Source: Aestuariirhabdus sp049985285
Lineage (GTDB): Bacteria > Pseudomonadota > Gammaproteobacteria > Pseudomonadales > Aestuariirhabdaceae
Direction of reading: 5' to 3'
Assembly: GCF_049985285.1 (NCBI RefSeq)
Contig: NZ_JBNIEU010000003.1
Span: 124,001 to 188,000, forward strand
Length of the DNA: 64,000 bases
Part shown: one piece after another, positions 44,537 through 54,475 of the stretch
Position numbering within the stretch: position 1 is the stretch's first letter
Layout of the letters: every line of letters begins with the position of its first letter
Program-made: the position numbers and the translations under genes
The notes under the pieces: model-generated
What the model saw: the letters and a program-made list of their open reading frames with translations, nothing else
Database searches by the model: none
Told to the model about the DNA's origin: nothing

Positions 44537-45661
44537 GTGTTGTCGCGCCTCGTCAATTCACTGAACACCCATTTTCACCTCGCCGACCTGATCGCCGCGA
44601 AAAATCACTCCGACGATTTCAACTATACTCGCGCCGGTTATATCGCCCGTCGGGTTAGGGTATTGACCTTCTCTTTCGCGCTGCTCGGACTGATGTGGAT
44701 CCCCGTTGATCTGGCAACCCTGGAAAGAGAGCACGCACTACCGATTATCGTTGCAAGGGTGGCGCTGGCGCTGCTGCTGCTGATGGTTGGGGGTGTCTCC
44801 TTCAAGCTGCGTTCCCTCAACCATAATCGCGCTCTGTTAGGCACGTTGTTGCTGGCACTGGGTGGTTTCTATTTTTATGCGCAATGGGTGCTCGGTGATG
44901 CCGGCCGTGAAGGGCTGGCCGTCGGCTACTCCTTTTTACCTTTCGTCTATATCGCGACGCTCACCATCTTTCCCCTCAGCTTGCGGGAAGGCTTTGTCGC
45001 CGGCGCGCTGGTGGTGGGTTGGCTGATCGCCCATCATCTGGTGCACGGAGAGCTGACGAGTAATGAATCCCTGCTGGATTTCTGGCTTATCTCCCTGCTG
45101 ATGATGATCGCCTTGTGGGCGCAGGCCAGTTATTTGAATCTATTGTTAAGGCTCTACCGTCAAGCGACCACCGACCCGCTGACCGGGCTTTTTAACCGTG
45201 CGATGTTGATGAGCAATATGGAGCTGGCGATCTCGGAAGCGCAACCCGACGAGCATTTTGCCATTGTTATGTTTGATCTCGATTACTTCAAACGCATCAA
45301 TGACACCCATGGTCATATGACCGGCGACGAGGTGCTGCGCCAGTTCGCTCGGCTGATGAAAACCCACCTGCGCGCTAGCGATGTGCTAGGGCGCTACGGC
45401 GGGGAGGAGTTTGTCGCCCTGCTGCGTAACGTCGATGAAGCGACGGCCCGGCAGATGGCCGAGCGCCTGCGCCTGGCCTGCGAGGAGCACCGGGTTAAGG
45501 CGGTGTCGGGAGAGATGATTAGTTTCACCACCAGCATCGGTGTGACCCTGAGTGACCCGGGCAATAGCATTCAAAGCCTGCTGGAGAAAGTGGATGACCT
45601 GTTGTACGAGGCCAAACACAGTGGCCGTAATCGGGTAACCTTTCTCTCTCTGGCTACGTAG
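44537..45661 (+). CDS. Membrane diguanylate cyclase
   Basis: A 374-residue protein from GTG 44537 (AGGAG eight bases upstream). Five or six transmembrane segments lie between residues 45 and 205, a MASE-like sensor. The GGDEF domain (about 210-370) has the intact signature RYGGEEF and RASD five residues upstream, fitting the product-inhibition site. It should make c-di-GMP. It could tie filament production to surface attachment, but only its position suggests this. Confidence 0.92.
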   Translation: MLSRLVNSLNTHFHLADLIAAKNHSDDFNYTRAGYIARRVRVLTFSFALLGLMWIPVDLATLEREHALPIIVARVALALLLLMVGGVSFKLRSLNHNRALLGTLLLALGGFYFYAQWVLGDAGREGLAVGYSFLPFVYIATLTIFPLSLREGFVAGALVVGWLIAHHLVHGELTSNESLLDFWLISLLMMIALWAQASYLNLLLRLYRQATTDPLTGLFNRAMLMSNMELAISEAQPDEHFAIVMFDLDYFKRINDTHGHMTGDEVLRQFARLMKTHLRASDVLGRYGGEEFVALLRNVDEATARQMAERLRLACEEHRVKAVSGEMISFTTSIGVTLSDPGNSIQSLLEKVDDLLYEAKHSGRNRVTFLSLAT

Positions 45662-45871
45662 AGTGCGATCCGGATGATTACAGCGCATCAGCGCAAACCT
45701 GATCGATAGTTCTTATGCTATCAGGGCTCGTTCATTCCAGTCTGCGTTATTTTGCTGATGCTTTTAAATGGAAAGATGCGCAGGCTAAAAGGGCTCCAAC
45801 TGTGGTCGAACAGGAGCTGCACGCATCAGATTCAAACGCCTAATCGGATCCAGGGCTATGGGGAGTAAACG

Positions 45872-47683
45872 ATGCGGAAAAGGGCAATAAAAACCCGGGT
45901 CCTAGGGTTGATACGTCGAGGCTTTTTGGGTGACTCGGTGATCATCGCTTTCCCTTTGCTGATGCTAACCCGGGCGCTGCAGGTTGATAGCAACTTTGGT
46001 GGCCTGACCGATTGCTATTCCTGTTTTTTTTGGGCTGCCTTGCAGAGCGATATCAGTCTCTTTGTTTTGCTGTTGCTGTTTTACGGGGCGGTTCTGCTGA
46101 CGCCTGTGTTGGCTTTGCGACTGCTTCTAAAACTGGCGATGTTATCGCTGTTGCTGTTGTATGTAGTGGATCTGGTGCTGCTCGACTTGATGGCAATTCG
46201 GCTGAATTTTTCGGAGGCGATAAAATACGCTTTCGCGGTTGGCCCGATATACGATATTGCGAAGGCCTATATCAGCGAAAGCAATCCCTGGTTGCTATTG
46301 TCTACTGTGTCAGGGGTGGTTCTGGTATCTGTGTTTTTGATCGCTCCAGTCTCTCTTGAACGTTGGCGTACGAACACATTGCTGTTAATGCTTCCGGCGC
46401 TTGCCTTGGCTGCGTGGCTACCGTCGAATGTGGGGTATGTTCACTCCTGGGGATATGAGAATGTTCTTAGGGTTAATTTATCAAGTGGCGTTACCGAGCC
46501 CTATAGCGCACCCTTTATTGAAGCTCTTGAGCAGAGAAACCGTGACCGCCCTCTCCTTCAGTGTAATAAAACAGATGGGACAGGGGCCGGAAGAAACGTT
46601 GTATTGGTGATTCTGGAGTCGTTTTCAGCTTACCATAGCCGTTTCTTTTCGGGGTTAAATGACCTCACCCCTCAGATGGACCGTATTGCCAGAGAGAACC
46701 GGGCGCTAACCAATTTTCATGCTAACGGATTTACCACCGAAGCGGGGTTGCTTGCCCTGTTGACCGGCCGAATCTCCCTTCCTGTGGTGGAGGAGAACAG
46801 CCTTGGCGCGGGTGTGAGTTTTAAGGGGGGCTTTAATCTGGATCATACCCTTCCCAAGATGCTGAGCAATGAGGGTTACTTCAGCGCATTTCTGACCAGC
46901 GGCGATCTAGGTTTTCTTGACAAAGGGAAGTGGTTGAAAAGCATCGGCTTCGACCATGTTGAAGGTCATCAACATCCATTCTATCGGCCCTGGCCCCGCT
47001 TTCATTTTCAAGCAGCACCGGACCGGGCGCTATATTTACGCTCTTTACAGGCAATTGAGAAATTAGAGACACGCCCGCGCCCTTTCTTTCTCACCGTAGA
47101 GACGGTGAGCACGCACCTTCCGTTTATTAACCCCGAAACGGGAATAAAAACCGAAGCTGCGGCGGTATCCTATGCCGATAAGGCGTTAGGGGAGTTTTAC
47201 GACCGTATCGTCAAAAGTGGTTTCTTCAAGCGTGGAGGGATGCTATTGATCGTATCGGATCACCGCAGCATGACACCGATTAAATCTGCCGAACTGGAGC
47301 GTTTTGGCGAGCGCGCCGAGTCGCTTGTGCCGATGATAATAGTTGATCCTTTGCAGAACTTCACCGGAGAGGATGATGCCCTTGGTCAGCAAACTGATCT
47401 GGTAGGGTCTCTACAGTCGCAGGTCGCTGGGGTATCTTGCCAGGGGCGCTTCCAAAGTGATCTGTTTGACCCTTCCAGTAATGCCGATTGTGTGTTCCAT
47501 AGCTCGGGTGTGGTGCGCGATCGAGTCTCGGTATTGTGTCATGGAGAGCCGGAACAGGTGGTGATTCTTAACGGTGACGACACCGGGTTTGAAGGTAGCG
47601 CCCCACCTCAGGCGCTGCGTATTCTGGACTATATTAATGGCGAGAGAGTACGGCGGCTTTCGGGTCGTTACGATAGTCCTTAG
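45872..47683 (+). CDS. LTA-synthase-like (alkaline phosphatase superfamily) membrane enzyme
   Basis: A 603-residue protein. Five transmembrane segments lie in residues 20-190, then a periplasmic sulfatase-fold domain. Metal-site features are VLVILESFSAYH (first Glu), NGFTTEAGLLALLTG (catalytic Thr), ETVSTHLPF and VSDHRS. In Gram-negative bacteria such enzymes move phosphoglycerol or phosphoethanolamine onto glycans or lipids. The substrate is unknown. It is convergent with the locus B operon end. Confidence 0.82.
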   Translation: MRKRAIKTRVLGLIRRGFLGDSVIIAFPLLMLTRALQVDSNFGGLTDCYSCFFWAALQSDISLFVLLLLFYGAVLLTPVLALRLLLKLAMLSLLLLYVVDLVLLDLMAIRLNFSEAIKYAFAVGPIYDIAKAYISESNPWLLLSTVSGVVLVSVFLIAPVSLERWRTNTLLLMLPALALAAWLPSNVGYVHSWGYENVLRVNLSSGVTEPYSAPFIEALEQRNRDRPLLQCNKTDGTGAGRNVVLVILESFSAYHSRFFSGLNDLTPQMDRIARENRALTNFHANGFTTEAGLLALLTGRISLPVVEENSLGAGVSFKGGFNLDHTLPKMLSNEGYFSAFLTSGDLGFLDKGKWLKSIGFDHVEGHQHPFYRPWPRFHFQAAPDRALYLRSLQAIEKLETRPRPFFLTVETVSTHLPFINPETGIKTEAAAVSYADKALGEFYDRIVKSGFFKRGGMLLIVSDHRSMTPIKSAELERFGERAESLVPMIIVDPLQNFTGEDDALGQQTDLVGSLQSQVAGVSCQGRFQSDLFDPSSNADCVFHSSGVVRDRVSVLCHGEPEQVVILNGDDTGFEGSAPPQALRILDYINGERVRRLSGRYDSP

Positions 47684-47726
47684 ACGGCACCATCTATCTG
47701 GATGGGATATTAGGTCACAACTCACA

Positions 47727-48539
47727 CTATACCGCCCCCTGGTGGGGGACCTGGTTGATAAAGGGAATACCAAAGAAGGTCATAAAGGAGATCGCAAACA
47801 CCAGAATCGCCAGCATCGCCGAGTACATCGGTTGCGGGCGGTAGGTGACGCGAAAATGCAGGGTGAAGGCCAGTAGCAGCCAACTGACAAAGGCCCAGGT
47901 TTCCAGCGGATCCCAGGACCAGAAACGGCCCCAGGCATCCTGCGCCCAGATCGCCCCGGCGACCAGCATCAGGCTGTCGAACACCAGTGCCAGCAGGATA
48001 AAGCGATAGCTCAGTTCATCCAGCGAGGCGTTGCCCGGAAGGCGGGCGAAATCCGGCGCGATAAAGGCACCTTCGCGCAGCAGTACTACCAGCGAGAGCG
48101 CAAAACTGACCAGTAGGGCACCCATGAATACCTTGCCGAAGCCGACGTGGACATAGAGCCAGGGGGTCAGATAGCTGGCGGGTAGAATACTGTCGTGGTC
48201 GGGGACCGACATCATCCAACCCATCATCATAAAGATCACCGGTAGGACGAAGGCGGCGATGGGACGGATGGCCGCGATGCGCCAGTAGACGATCGAAAAG
48301 AACAGGGTCAGGCTCCAGATGTTGCTGGAGAGAATTTCGAACATGGTGTTGAAGGGGCCGTGTCCCAGTCGCTCCCAGCGCAATCCGATGGCGACACTGT
48401 GCATCGCCAGGCCACCGAGTATCAACAGCAGCAGGGTGCGGTCGGGGCGTTTGCGAAACACGGTGGAGATGATGGCAAGACAGCCCGCCGCCACGTAGAT
48501 CAGCACGCAGCCCCACAGGATCCAGGTTTCCAACAACAT
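47727..48539 (-). CDS. System II cytochrome c biogenesis protein CcsA/ResC
   Basis: A 270-residue protein with about eight transmembrane segments. The haem-handling WWD-type motif is WAQDAWGRFWSWDPLETW near residue 204. Conserved flanking His residues occur (VHVGFGK, and FTLHFRVTY after the motif). With ResB it moves haem across the membrane and ligates it to CxxCH. It follows the ResB-like gene by two bases, as the last gene of the long minus-strand operon. Confidence 0.9.
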   Translation of the reverse strand: MLLETWILWGCVLIYVAAGCLAIISTVFRKRPDRTLLLLILGGLAMHSVAIGLRWERLGHGPFNTMFEILSSNIWSLTLFFSIVYWRIAAIRPIAAFVLPVIFMMMGWMMSVPDHDSILPASYLTPWLYVHVGFGKVFMGALLVSFALSLVVLLREGAFIAPDFARLPGNASLDELSYRFILLALVFDSLMLVAGAIWAQDAWGRFWSWDPLETWAFVSWLLLAFTLHFRVTYRPQPMYSAMLAILVFAISFMTFFGIPFINQVPHQGAV

Positions 48540-48541
48540 GT

Positions 48542-49513
48542 TTATCTTTCTCCCTCTTTGGTGTCCAGGTTCCAGCGACTACTGGTGGTTTTTTGCCACA
48601 GGTACCAGCCCAGGCAGAGAATACCGAACAGGCAGGTGGCCAATAACCAGTTCATGGTCCAGTCGTAAAAGACCTCGTAGCCGATCCAGCGCTCAAGCCC
48701 AAGAAGTTGCAGCTGTGCCCCCTTCAGGTTGAGGTTTTCACCGGGCTTCAGGATCAGCCTCTGATCATCGAGCCGGAGGATCAATTGGTAGTTATCCGGT
48801 ACCCTGAACTCGGGTTCGAAAAAGTGGCGCCGTTCATCCAGTACCTCTAACCCCATCCAGATTTGACCCTTTCCATCGGGGCGTGGCCAATCGACCGCCT
48901 GACCATCGGGTTGCGTAATCTGGGAGGGAAAACGTAAGGCCACCAATTGTTCACCGGAAGGGTCCCGCCACCGTACCAATGCCGAGAAGCCGATATTGCG
49001 TGACAGTGTAAAGCGGTAGCCAGAGACTTTGAGGGGCTTCTGCGAGCCCACCATCAGGCGCTGTTGCTGATCCGGCAGGTACACCTCGCTGGTGGCATCA
49101 GTGCGTCCACCGTCAGGCCCGAAGTAGATGGAGAAAGGTCCCTGATAGAAACCCAGCGAGCTGTGGTCCTCAGGGTGAAACCAGCCCTGGGATTTGATGC
49201 CGGCGAAGCCGGTAAACTGCTCCCCTTCGGCCAGGGTTACCCAGCCCTTCATATAGGTGGCGCGACTGGCGATTACCAGAAGCATCAGTACCAACAGAGC
49301 GATATGGAACAGTAGCAAGGCGATGCTGGAGCGTATCTTTTCCTTGACCAAAATGGCGAACACCAGATTGAGCAACAGCAGGCAGAAGCCCAGTGCCAGA
49401 GCCGGGGTCGGGGGGGAATCGAACTGCAAAATGGCGCCCACGCCAGCACCGAAAGCGATCAGTGACAACAGCGTCAGGCGCATAGACCCCAGCCAGTTTA
49501 GCAGGCGGTTCAT
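48542..49513 (-). CDS. System II cytochrome c biogenesis protein ResB/Ccs1-like
   Basis: A 323-residue protein. Three transmembrane helices in the first 85 residues (starting LNWLGSMRLTLLSLIAFGAG), a periplasmic domain of about 190 residues, and a last helix (about 290-310, WLLATCLFGILCLGWYLW) match the short ResB form found beside ccsA in multihaem-rich bacteria. Its partner is encoded immediately downstream. The pair sits in the same operon as an 11-haem cytochrome. Confidence 0.82.
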   Translation of the reverse strand: MNRLLNWLGSMRLTLLSLIAFGAGVGAILQFDSPPTPALALGFCLLLLNLVFAILVKEKIRSSIALLLFHIALLVLMLLVIASRATYMKGWVTLAEGEQFTGFAGIKSQGWFHPEDHSSLGFYQGPFSIYFGPDGGRTDATSEVYLPDQQQRLMVGSQKPLKVSGYRFTLSRNIGFSALVRWRDPSGEQLVALRFPSQITQPDGQAVDWPRPDGKGQIWMGLEVLDERRHFFEPEFRVPDNYQLILRLDDQRLILKPGENLNLKGAQLQLLGLERWIGYEVFYDWTMNWLLATCLFGILCLGWYLWQKTTSSRWNLDTKEGER

Positions 49514-49534
49514 GAGTGTACTTCCCTGATCAAC

Positions 49535-51046
49535 CTAGTGCTCTTCATGGTAATCCTCTTCGCTATTGACCGCCCAGATTGAGGATCGATCCCCAAGACC
49601 CCGACGAATCAGGCGAACGGCTTCTCTTGCCGTAATCATGGAGTGATCCTGATTGTTGTATCGGTGGGTCCCGTTGCGGCCAATAAGATAGAGATTATCA
49701 ATACGGTCGGTATAGCTGCGGATACGATCGAACGACCCATAGCTGCCGAAATAGGCGGGATACGCGTAGGGAACCCGCAATACGTGGTGGTCGGTGATAG
49801 CGCTCTCGGTTGCTAGCCCCAGTTTTTCCAGCTCTGCAGTGGCGAGCAGGGCCAACTGGCTATCCTCCAGCGCCCACAGCGCGTCCCCCTGCTGGCAGAA
49901 ATACTCCATCCCGAGCCATAGCATGCCGGATTGTGCGACCAGATAGGGGCTCCAATTATGGAATAACTGGATGCGGCCAACCTGAACATGAGGTTCTTGA
50001 ATATAGAGCCAGTTGTCCTCCATCCCCTGTAGTCGCGATTGCTTACCTTGAGTGGGTAAGCTAGTGGGGTCGATCAGTACTCCGACCACAAGCATGTCCC
50101 GGTAGCGCAGTCCTTCGGCAACGGCAGTCACCGCCGAAGGCGGCGGCGGTGACAGGGAGGCGATCAGGGTTTTCACCGGCATGGTTGAGATCACAAAGTC
50201 GATCTCAATGCGCTGGGATTGGCCATCAGGCCCATGGGCCAGGGTTGCCGCACAGACTTTGTTGCCATCGGTTTCTATTGCGACCACCCGGTGTTGTAAT
50301 CGCAACTGCGCACCACCCTCTACCGCGCGGTCAGCAACTCGCTGCCACATTTGACCGGGCCCGCGAGCGGGGTAGATAAATTGTTCAATCAGGCTGGTTT
50401 CGGTACTGTTCTGTTCGATGGCGCGAGAGCGAAACGGAGACACCAATGCATTGGCAAGCAGGGAGCGGACGGATACGCCCTTGACCCGTTGTGGACCCCA
50501 GGATGGATCGATCTCTTGGCAGGGAACGCCCCACACCTTTTCGGTATAGCTTTTAAAAAAGGTGCGATAGAGTTCCCGGCCAAAGCGATTGATGAAAAAA
50601 TCCTCCAGCGATCGCTCGGGTTTTATCGGGTGCAGTTGGGCTCCCAGATAGCTCACAGCCACTCGCAAAAGGCGCTGAATGCCCAGCTGTCTAAGGGTGT
50701 TTAGGCTCAGGCTCAGGGGGTAGTTAAAGAGCTGGCCCAGATAGAGGATGCGCGAGCGGCGCTGGCGCTTCAGCAGCGCTTCGGGACTTGCCGGGGCAGC
50801 TGCTGTCTGCAATGGCATCATGTTTTGCCACCACTGCATCACCCATGGGGATTTGGAGAAAAACCGGTGGCCACCGATATCCATAGCGTTGCCGCGATGC
50901 TCTATGGTGGCAGACAGCCCACCGACGTAGTCCTGTTGTTCTACCACAATGGGATGGATATCCGTGTGTTGCAGAAGCTCCCAGGCTGCGGTTAAGCCTG
51001 CAGGCCCTGCGCCAATAATCAGTGCTTGTTTCTGACTCTTACGCAT
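49535..51046 (-). CDS. FAD-dependent oxidoreductase of the amine oxidase/UDP-galactopyranose mutase-like group
   Basis: A 503-residue protein from ATG 51046, overlapping the aminotransferase stop by eight bases. The dinucleotide fold ALIIGAGPAGLTAAWEL opens the protein, followed by DIGGHRFFSKS. Near the C-terminus YLIGRNGTHRYNNQDHSMITAREAV binds FAD. This group is often found beside glycosyltransferases and acts on sugars or isoprenoids. The exact reaction is unknown. Position between a GT-C protein, an aminotransferase and ResB suggests a role in glycan or cofactor modification. Confidence 0.75.
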   Translation of the reverse strand: MRKSQKQALIIGAGPAGLTAAWELLQHTDIHPIVVEQQDYVGGLSATIEHRGNAMDIGGHRFFSKSPWVMQWWQNMMPLQTAAAPASPEALLKRQRRSRILYLGQLFNYPLSLSLNTLRQLGIQRLLRVAVSYLGAQLHPIKPERSLEDFFINRFGRELYRTFFKSYTEKVWGVPCQEIDPSWGPQRVKGVSVRSLLANALVSPFRSRAIEQNSTETSLIEQFIYPARGPGQMWQRVADRAVEGGAQLRLQHRVVAIETDGNKVCAATLAHGPDGQSQRIEIDFVISTMPVKTLIASLSPPPPSAVTAVAEGLRYRDMLVVGVLIDPTSLPTQGKQSRLQGMEDNWLYIQEPHVQVGRIQLFHNWSPYLVAQSGMLWLGMEYFCQQGDALWALEDSQLALLATAELEKLGLATESAITDHHVLRVPYAYPAYFGSYGSFDRIRSYTDRIDNLYLIGRNGTHRYNNQDHSMITAREAVRLIRRGLGDRSSIWAVNSEEDYHEEH

Positions 51047-52529
51047 CGGGTAGCTGTTCACCAACGGCCGGTTTACGGTAGGGGGCGATGAAACGTGAAA
51101 ACAGTTTTGACTGCACAAAACGAAGGCAAAGGAGTGACAGGCTCTGCGCCAGTGTGGTATCCAATGCGCTCAGGTAGCGTTCCAGTTGCTCTTCGCTAAT
51201 CACCAGGGAGGGTGCCGCCATCAGTAGTATCTCCCGATTATCCGCGTAATAGGTAAGAATGTCGTGTTGTTGGTACAGCTCCTGAATAACCGCAGCGGTG
51301 ATCAATTTTTGCAAAAAACGCTCATCATTGGCGACACTCAGCGGCAGTAGTCGAATCAGCGAAGCCAATAGGCCGGGCCCGCCTTGTAATGCTAGCCCTT
51401 GCAATGCACCGCAGCCGCGTCGTGCAGAAATTTTTTCGGGGTAACGCTGTAGCAGTTGCTCCAGTCCCTGTTCTAATTGCCCCCCGATCGTCTGTGCTCG
51501 TTCGACTAATCCCTCATCTACCAGAGTGTTGATCGCCTCCAGTGCGGTCACGCACTCCTCACCAAAGCCATTATAGGTGCTGCTATGGAGCAGGGCATCG
51601 CGCAGGTTACCGTAGGCCGTTTTGAAAACGGGGGTGCGCGTAACGAAAGCAGAGAGGGAGGCTTTTCCTCCACCCAGTGACTTGGAGGTCACCAGTACAT
51701 CGGGCAGCAAGCGTTCCGCCTGTGCATAGCGCATAAAGTGAAATAGCTCGCCGGTTTTCCCCCATCCGGTGAACACCTCATCGTAGATTAGAACGATACC
51801 CTGTTGATCACATAGACTCCGCAACCGGATTAAAAAATTCTCATCGCACTGTTGCAGGGTGCTGGCGCTCATTGGCTCGATAATAATGCCGTAGATATCC
51901 GAGCTACCATCGCTTTTCTGGTGGGATTCAACCATTGAGGTGACTGAGTCCAGATCGTTATAGTGAAAGCTGTGACAGCCTGGAATCTCGGGATAACGAA
52001 AATGTAACTCGGCCGATGCCGATGCCGAAGCGGCGCCCAGAAGCTTGCCGTGGTAGGAGATGTCCGAGTGCAGCAGCACGGAGCGCCTTCCTTGATGCGC
52101 CTTGTAGGCCATTTTTATCGCCCCCTCGACCGCTTCGGCACCCGAATTCGCCAGGTAGCTGATCTCCAGGTCCCCCGGTAGCAAGGCCGCAATATTGTGG
52201 CTCAGTGCGGCCAGATAGGGAGAGAAGTAGTTTTTATGAACTTCCATCGCATCTTTTGCTGCGAAGCGCTCTCTTGCCGCGAGAATTCGCGGGTGATTGT
52301 GGCCATGGTTGAGTACGCCGATCCCACCAGTAACGTCGAGAATCTGCTTGCCCTGGTGTGTGGTCAGAGTGCAGCCTTTGGCCGAGCGAATCAGCTCCTG
52401 ACCAAAGCCGAAGCTACTAATCAGCTCCACCTGCCCGGGGTTGATCGTGCGACGGTAGTGTTTCCACACCTCGCTTATTGCCAGGTTTTCGCACTGCTCG
52501 ACAGAGATCAGTTGGGGAGTGGGGGGCAT
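51039..52529 (-). CDS. Class III PLP-dependent aminotransferase
   Basis: A 496-residue protein. Features: DVTGGIGVLNHGHNHPRI, NSGAEAVEGAIKMAYKAHQGR (cofactor phosphate loop), IYDEVFTGWGKTG (Asp for the pyridine N), and the Schiff-base Lys in VTSKSLGGGKASLSAF. It resembles acetylornithine/ornithine-type enzymes, but the substrate cannot be assigned. An extra C-terminal stretch (about residues 460-496) has no family match I know. It is in line with the GT-C and FAD genes. Confidence 0.85.
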   Translation of the reverse strand: MPPTPQLISVEQCENLAISEVWKHYRRTINPGQVELISSFGFGQELIRSAKGCTLTTHQGKQILDVTGGIGVLNHGHNHPRILAARERFAAKDAMEVHKNYFSPYLAALSHNIAALLPGDLEISYLANSGAEAVEGAIKMAYKAHQGRRSVLLHSDISYHGKLLGAASASASAELHFRYPEIPGCHSFHYNDLDSVTSMVESHQKSDGSSDIYGIIIEPMSASTLQQCDENFLIRLRSLCDQQGIVLIYDEVFTGWGKTGELFHFMRYAQAERLLPDVLVTSKSLGGGKASLSAFVTRTPVFKTAYGNLRDALLHSSTYNGFGEECVTALEAINTLVDEGLVERAQTIGGQLEQGLEQLLQRYPEKISARRGCGALQGLALQGGPGLLASLIRLLPLSVANDERFLQKLITAAVIQELYQQHDILTYYADNREILLMAAPSLVISEEQLERYLSALDTTLAQSLSLLCLRFVQSKLFSRFIAPYRKPAVGEQLPDA

Positions 52530-52583
52530 TGCGTGGGGTTCCGCTAGAAAATGGTGTGGGTGTGCAGAGGCAAGGGTACCGGA

Positions 52584-54392
52584 TCAACGCGCCCGGCGGT
52601 AGACCAGAAACTGCTCAGCCAGCTCAGGAGGCAGTGGAGCCTCCTCTAGCCAGTTTGGGGGCTCGTGGCGGCCGAGCCGGGCGAGCAGCGAATCCTGGCT
52701 CTGGGCCAGGGCGGCTTGCCGGAACTTGAACAGACTGCGACACACCACCACGTATTCTACCCGGCGCTGACGGCGCAGCTCGTCCAGCCCCGGTTCATCA
52801 GGACTCATCCAGCGCAGGATGAAGCTCTCCTCGATCCCCTGCCGGTTGCGGTGGTAGGGGCTGGCGATCACCGGGGTGCCGGTTTTGTAAACCAGCTGTG
52901 GGCCCTGAAAGCTGGAAGCCAGCAGGGTGCCACTGTGGGGCGGTTGCTGTTTATACCACTGTGCCAGCGCATCGATACTGCAGGTGCCGGAAGCGTAGGT
53001 GTGCGCGTTACCGCTGGGGATGAGCAACCCAATCCAGCTGAGGCAGTGAACGAAAGCCATAGCCAAAACTCCAGTGCGAGCCGTAGAGGTGCGCATGGCG
53101 TTCAGGGTAACCAGTACCGCTTCCCACCAGGGCAGCAGCAGTGCGATCTGTACAAACACGATGGCGCGTCCCTTCAGCATCAGAAAGGGCAGGTACACCA
53201 GCAGGCACGCGAGGTAGATCATGGCCCGTTGTCGGCTCCGTGAATCCCCCCGGGTCAGGCTCCAGGCGAGAAAGGGAAGTACCCACAGCAGCGGGCCCAG
53301 CTCTAGCAGGGCGATCAACCAGGGGGCACTGCTGAAATAGGGCAGTTCCGCCTTCTGGTTCTCCTGCAGCAGCTCAAGAAAAGGGCCCAGCTCCTGCTGA
53401 GGGTGGCCCAGCAGCGCCGGGAACAGCAGCAGCAGGGAACCCGCCACTGGCAGGGTGCAGGCGGTCAGGATCAGCAGGCGGGGCAGAACACGGCTTGGTG
53501 CAACGTAGGACTCGAACCCTTTAAGCAGCATCAGGATCAGGTAGCCACTGCCCCCTAGCAGCAGGTGGAGGAAGGAGAGGCGGTCATACTCGACCCTGAG
53601 CCAGTGAGCCGGGGGGCGTTCCAGCACCAGGCAGAGGGCTAGGCTGATCACCAGGGCAAACCCGAAGGCCTCCGCCTGTGCCAGCGCCTGGCGACGCCTG
53701 ATAACCCAAAATAGCGCGAAGAGCAGGGCCACCGGCAGCATTAACAGAATAAACTCGACACTCAACCAAATTCCCAGGGCGCAGACGATCCCCAGCAGGC
53801 CGGGGTAGGCGGAGGGGGTGTCATCATCCGGCAGGCGCAGCATCAGTCCCAGGTTGGCGAGCACCAGTAACACCAGTAGGCCGTGGTAGTCGATAAAGCC
53901 GGTCAGGTGGATCACGCTGATCTCGTTGAGGCTCAATAGCATCGCCACCAGCAGCAGGAAGCTAGCGACTCGGGTGTTGGGGGCGACAATCCAGTAGAGC
54001 AGAGGCACAAATAGCAGTTGGATGCCGGGACCGATCACTACTGCCGACCACCCCTCCAGCCCGCGGCGCAGATCCCCGCTCCACTCCCCCAGCCAGGCGC
54101 CGGGAAGCAGTAGTAGGTCGAGCGCCCGGCTCCAGTGCATCTCCAGTCCATAGGGGGCGTTGAACCAAGGGGCGCTACGATCGTACCAGTCACCGCTCAG
54201 ATAGAGCGCCTCCACCTGCAGCAGGCGGCTGTAGGAGTCGGTGTCCCAGTTGCGATACCAGTCGCTATCACCGGGTCCCGGAGCCCAGCCCAGCAGCGCG
54301 GCTATCAGGTGGAACAGCACCACAAGCAGGGTGCCGGCCAGTAGCATTGTAGCGGGCGAGTAGTGGCGAGGTGGCGATGGGGAGTCGTGCAT
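52584..54392 (-). CDS. Polytopic membrane protein, candidate GT-C glycosyltransferase
   Basis: A 602-residue protein with about 12 hydrophobic segments and a soluble C-terminal part of about 120 residues. The first periplasmic loop holds NWDTDSYSRLLQVEALYLSGDWYD and HWSRALDLLL. That acidic-x-D-S-Y loop is where STT3/PglB and other GT-C enzymes have their metal-binding DxD-like motif. It may therefore transfer a lipid-linked sugar to protein. No WWDYG motif of oligosaccharyltransferases is seen, so the assignment is cautious. The gene lies 83 bases after the 11-haem cytochrome gene on the same strand. The DNA looks GC-rich. Confidence 0.55.
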   Translation of the reverse strand: MHDSPSPPRHYSPATMLLAGTLLVVLFHLIAALLGWAPGPGDSDWYRNWDTDSYSRLLQVEALYLSGDWYDRSAPWFNAPYGLEMHWSRALDLLLLPGAWLGEWSGDLRRGLEGWSAVVIGPGIQLLFVPLLYWIVAPNTRVASFLLLVAMLLSLNEISVIHLTGFIDYHGLLVLLVLANLGLMLRLPDDDTPSAYPGLLGIVCALGIWLSVEFILLMLPVALLFALFWVIRRRQALAQAEAFGFALVISLALCLVLERPPAHWLRVEYDRLSFLHLLLGGSGYLILMLLKGFESYVAPSRVLPRLLILTACTLPVAGSLLLLFPALLGHPQQELGPFLELLQENQKAELPYFSSAPWLIALLELGPLLWVLPFLAWSLTRGDSRSRQRAMIYLACLLVYLPFLMLKGRAIVFVQIALLLPWWEAVLVTLNAMRTSTARTGVLAMAFVHCLSWIGLLIPSGNAHTYASGTCSIDALAQWYKQQPPHSGTLLASSFQGPQLVYKTGTPVIASPYHRNRQGIEESFILRWMSPDEPGLDELRRQRRVEYVVVCRSLFKFRQAALAQSQDSLLARLGRHEPPNWLEEAPLPPELAEQFLVYRRAR

Positions 54393-54475
54393 GATCGGAA
54401 GACGCCGGATGGTTGGGGTAGCGAAGAGAGAGGCTCAGCCGATACCGGCCGGAATCACCCGGCCGGTATCCCGGC

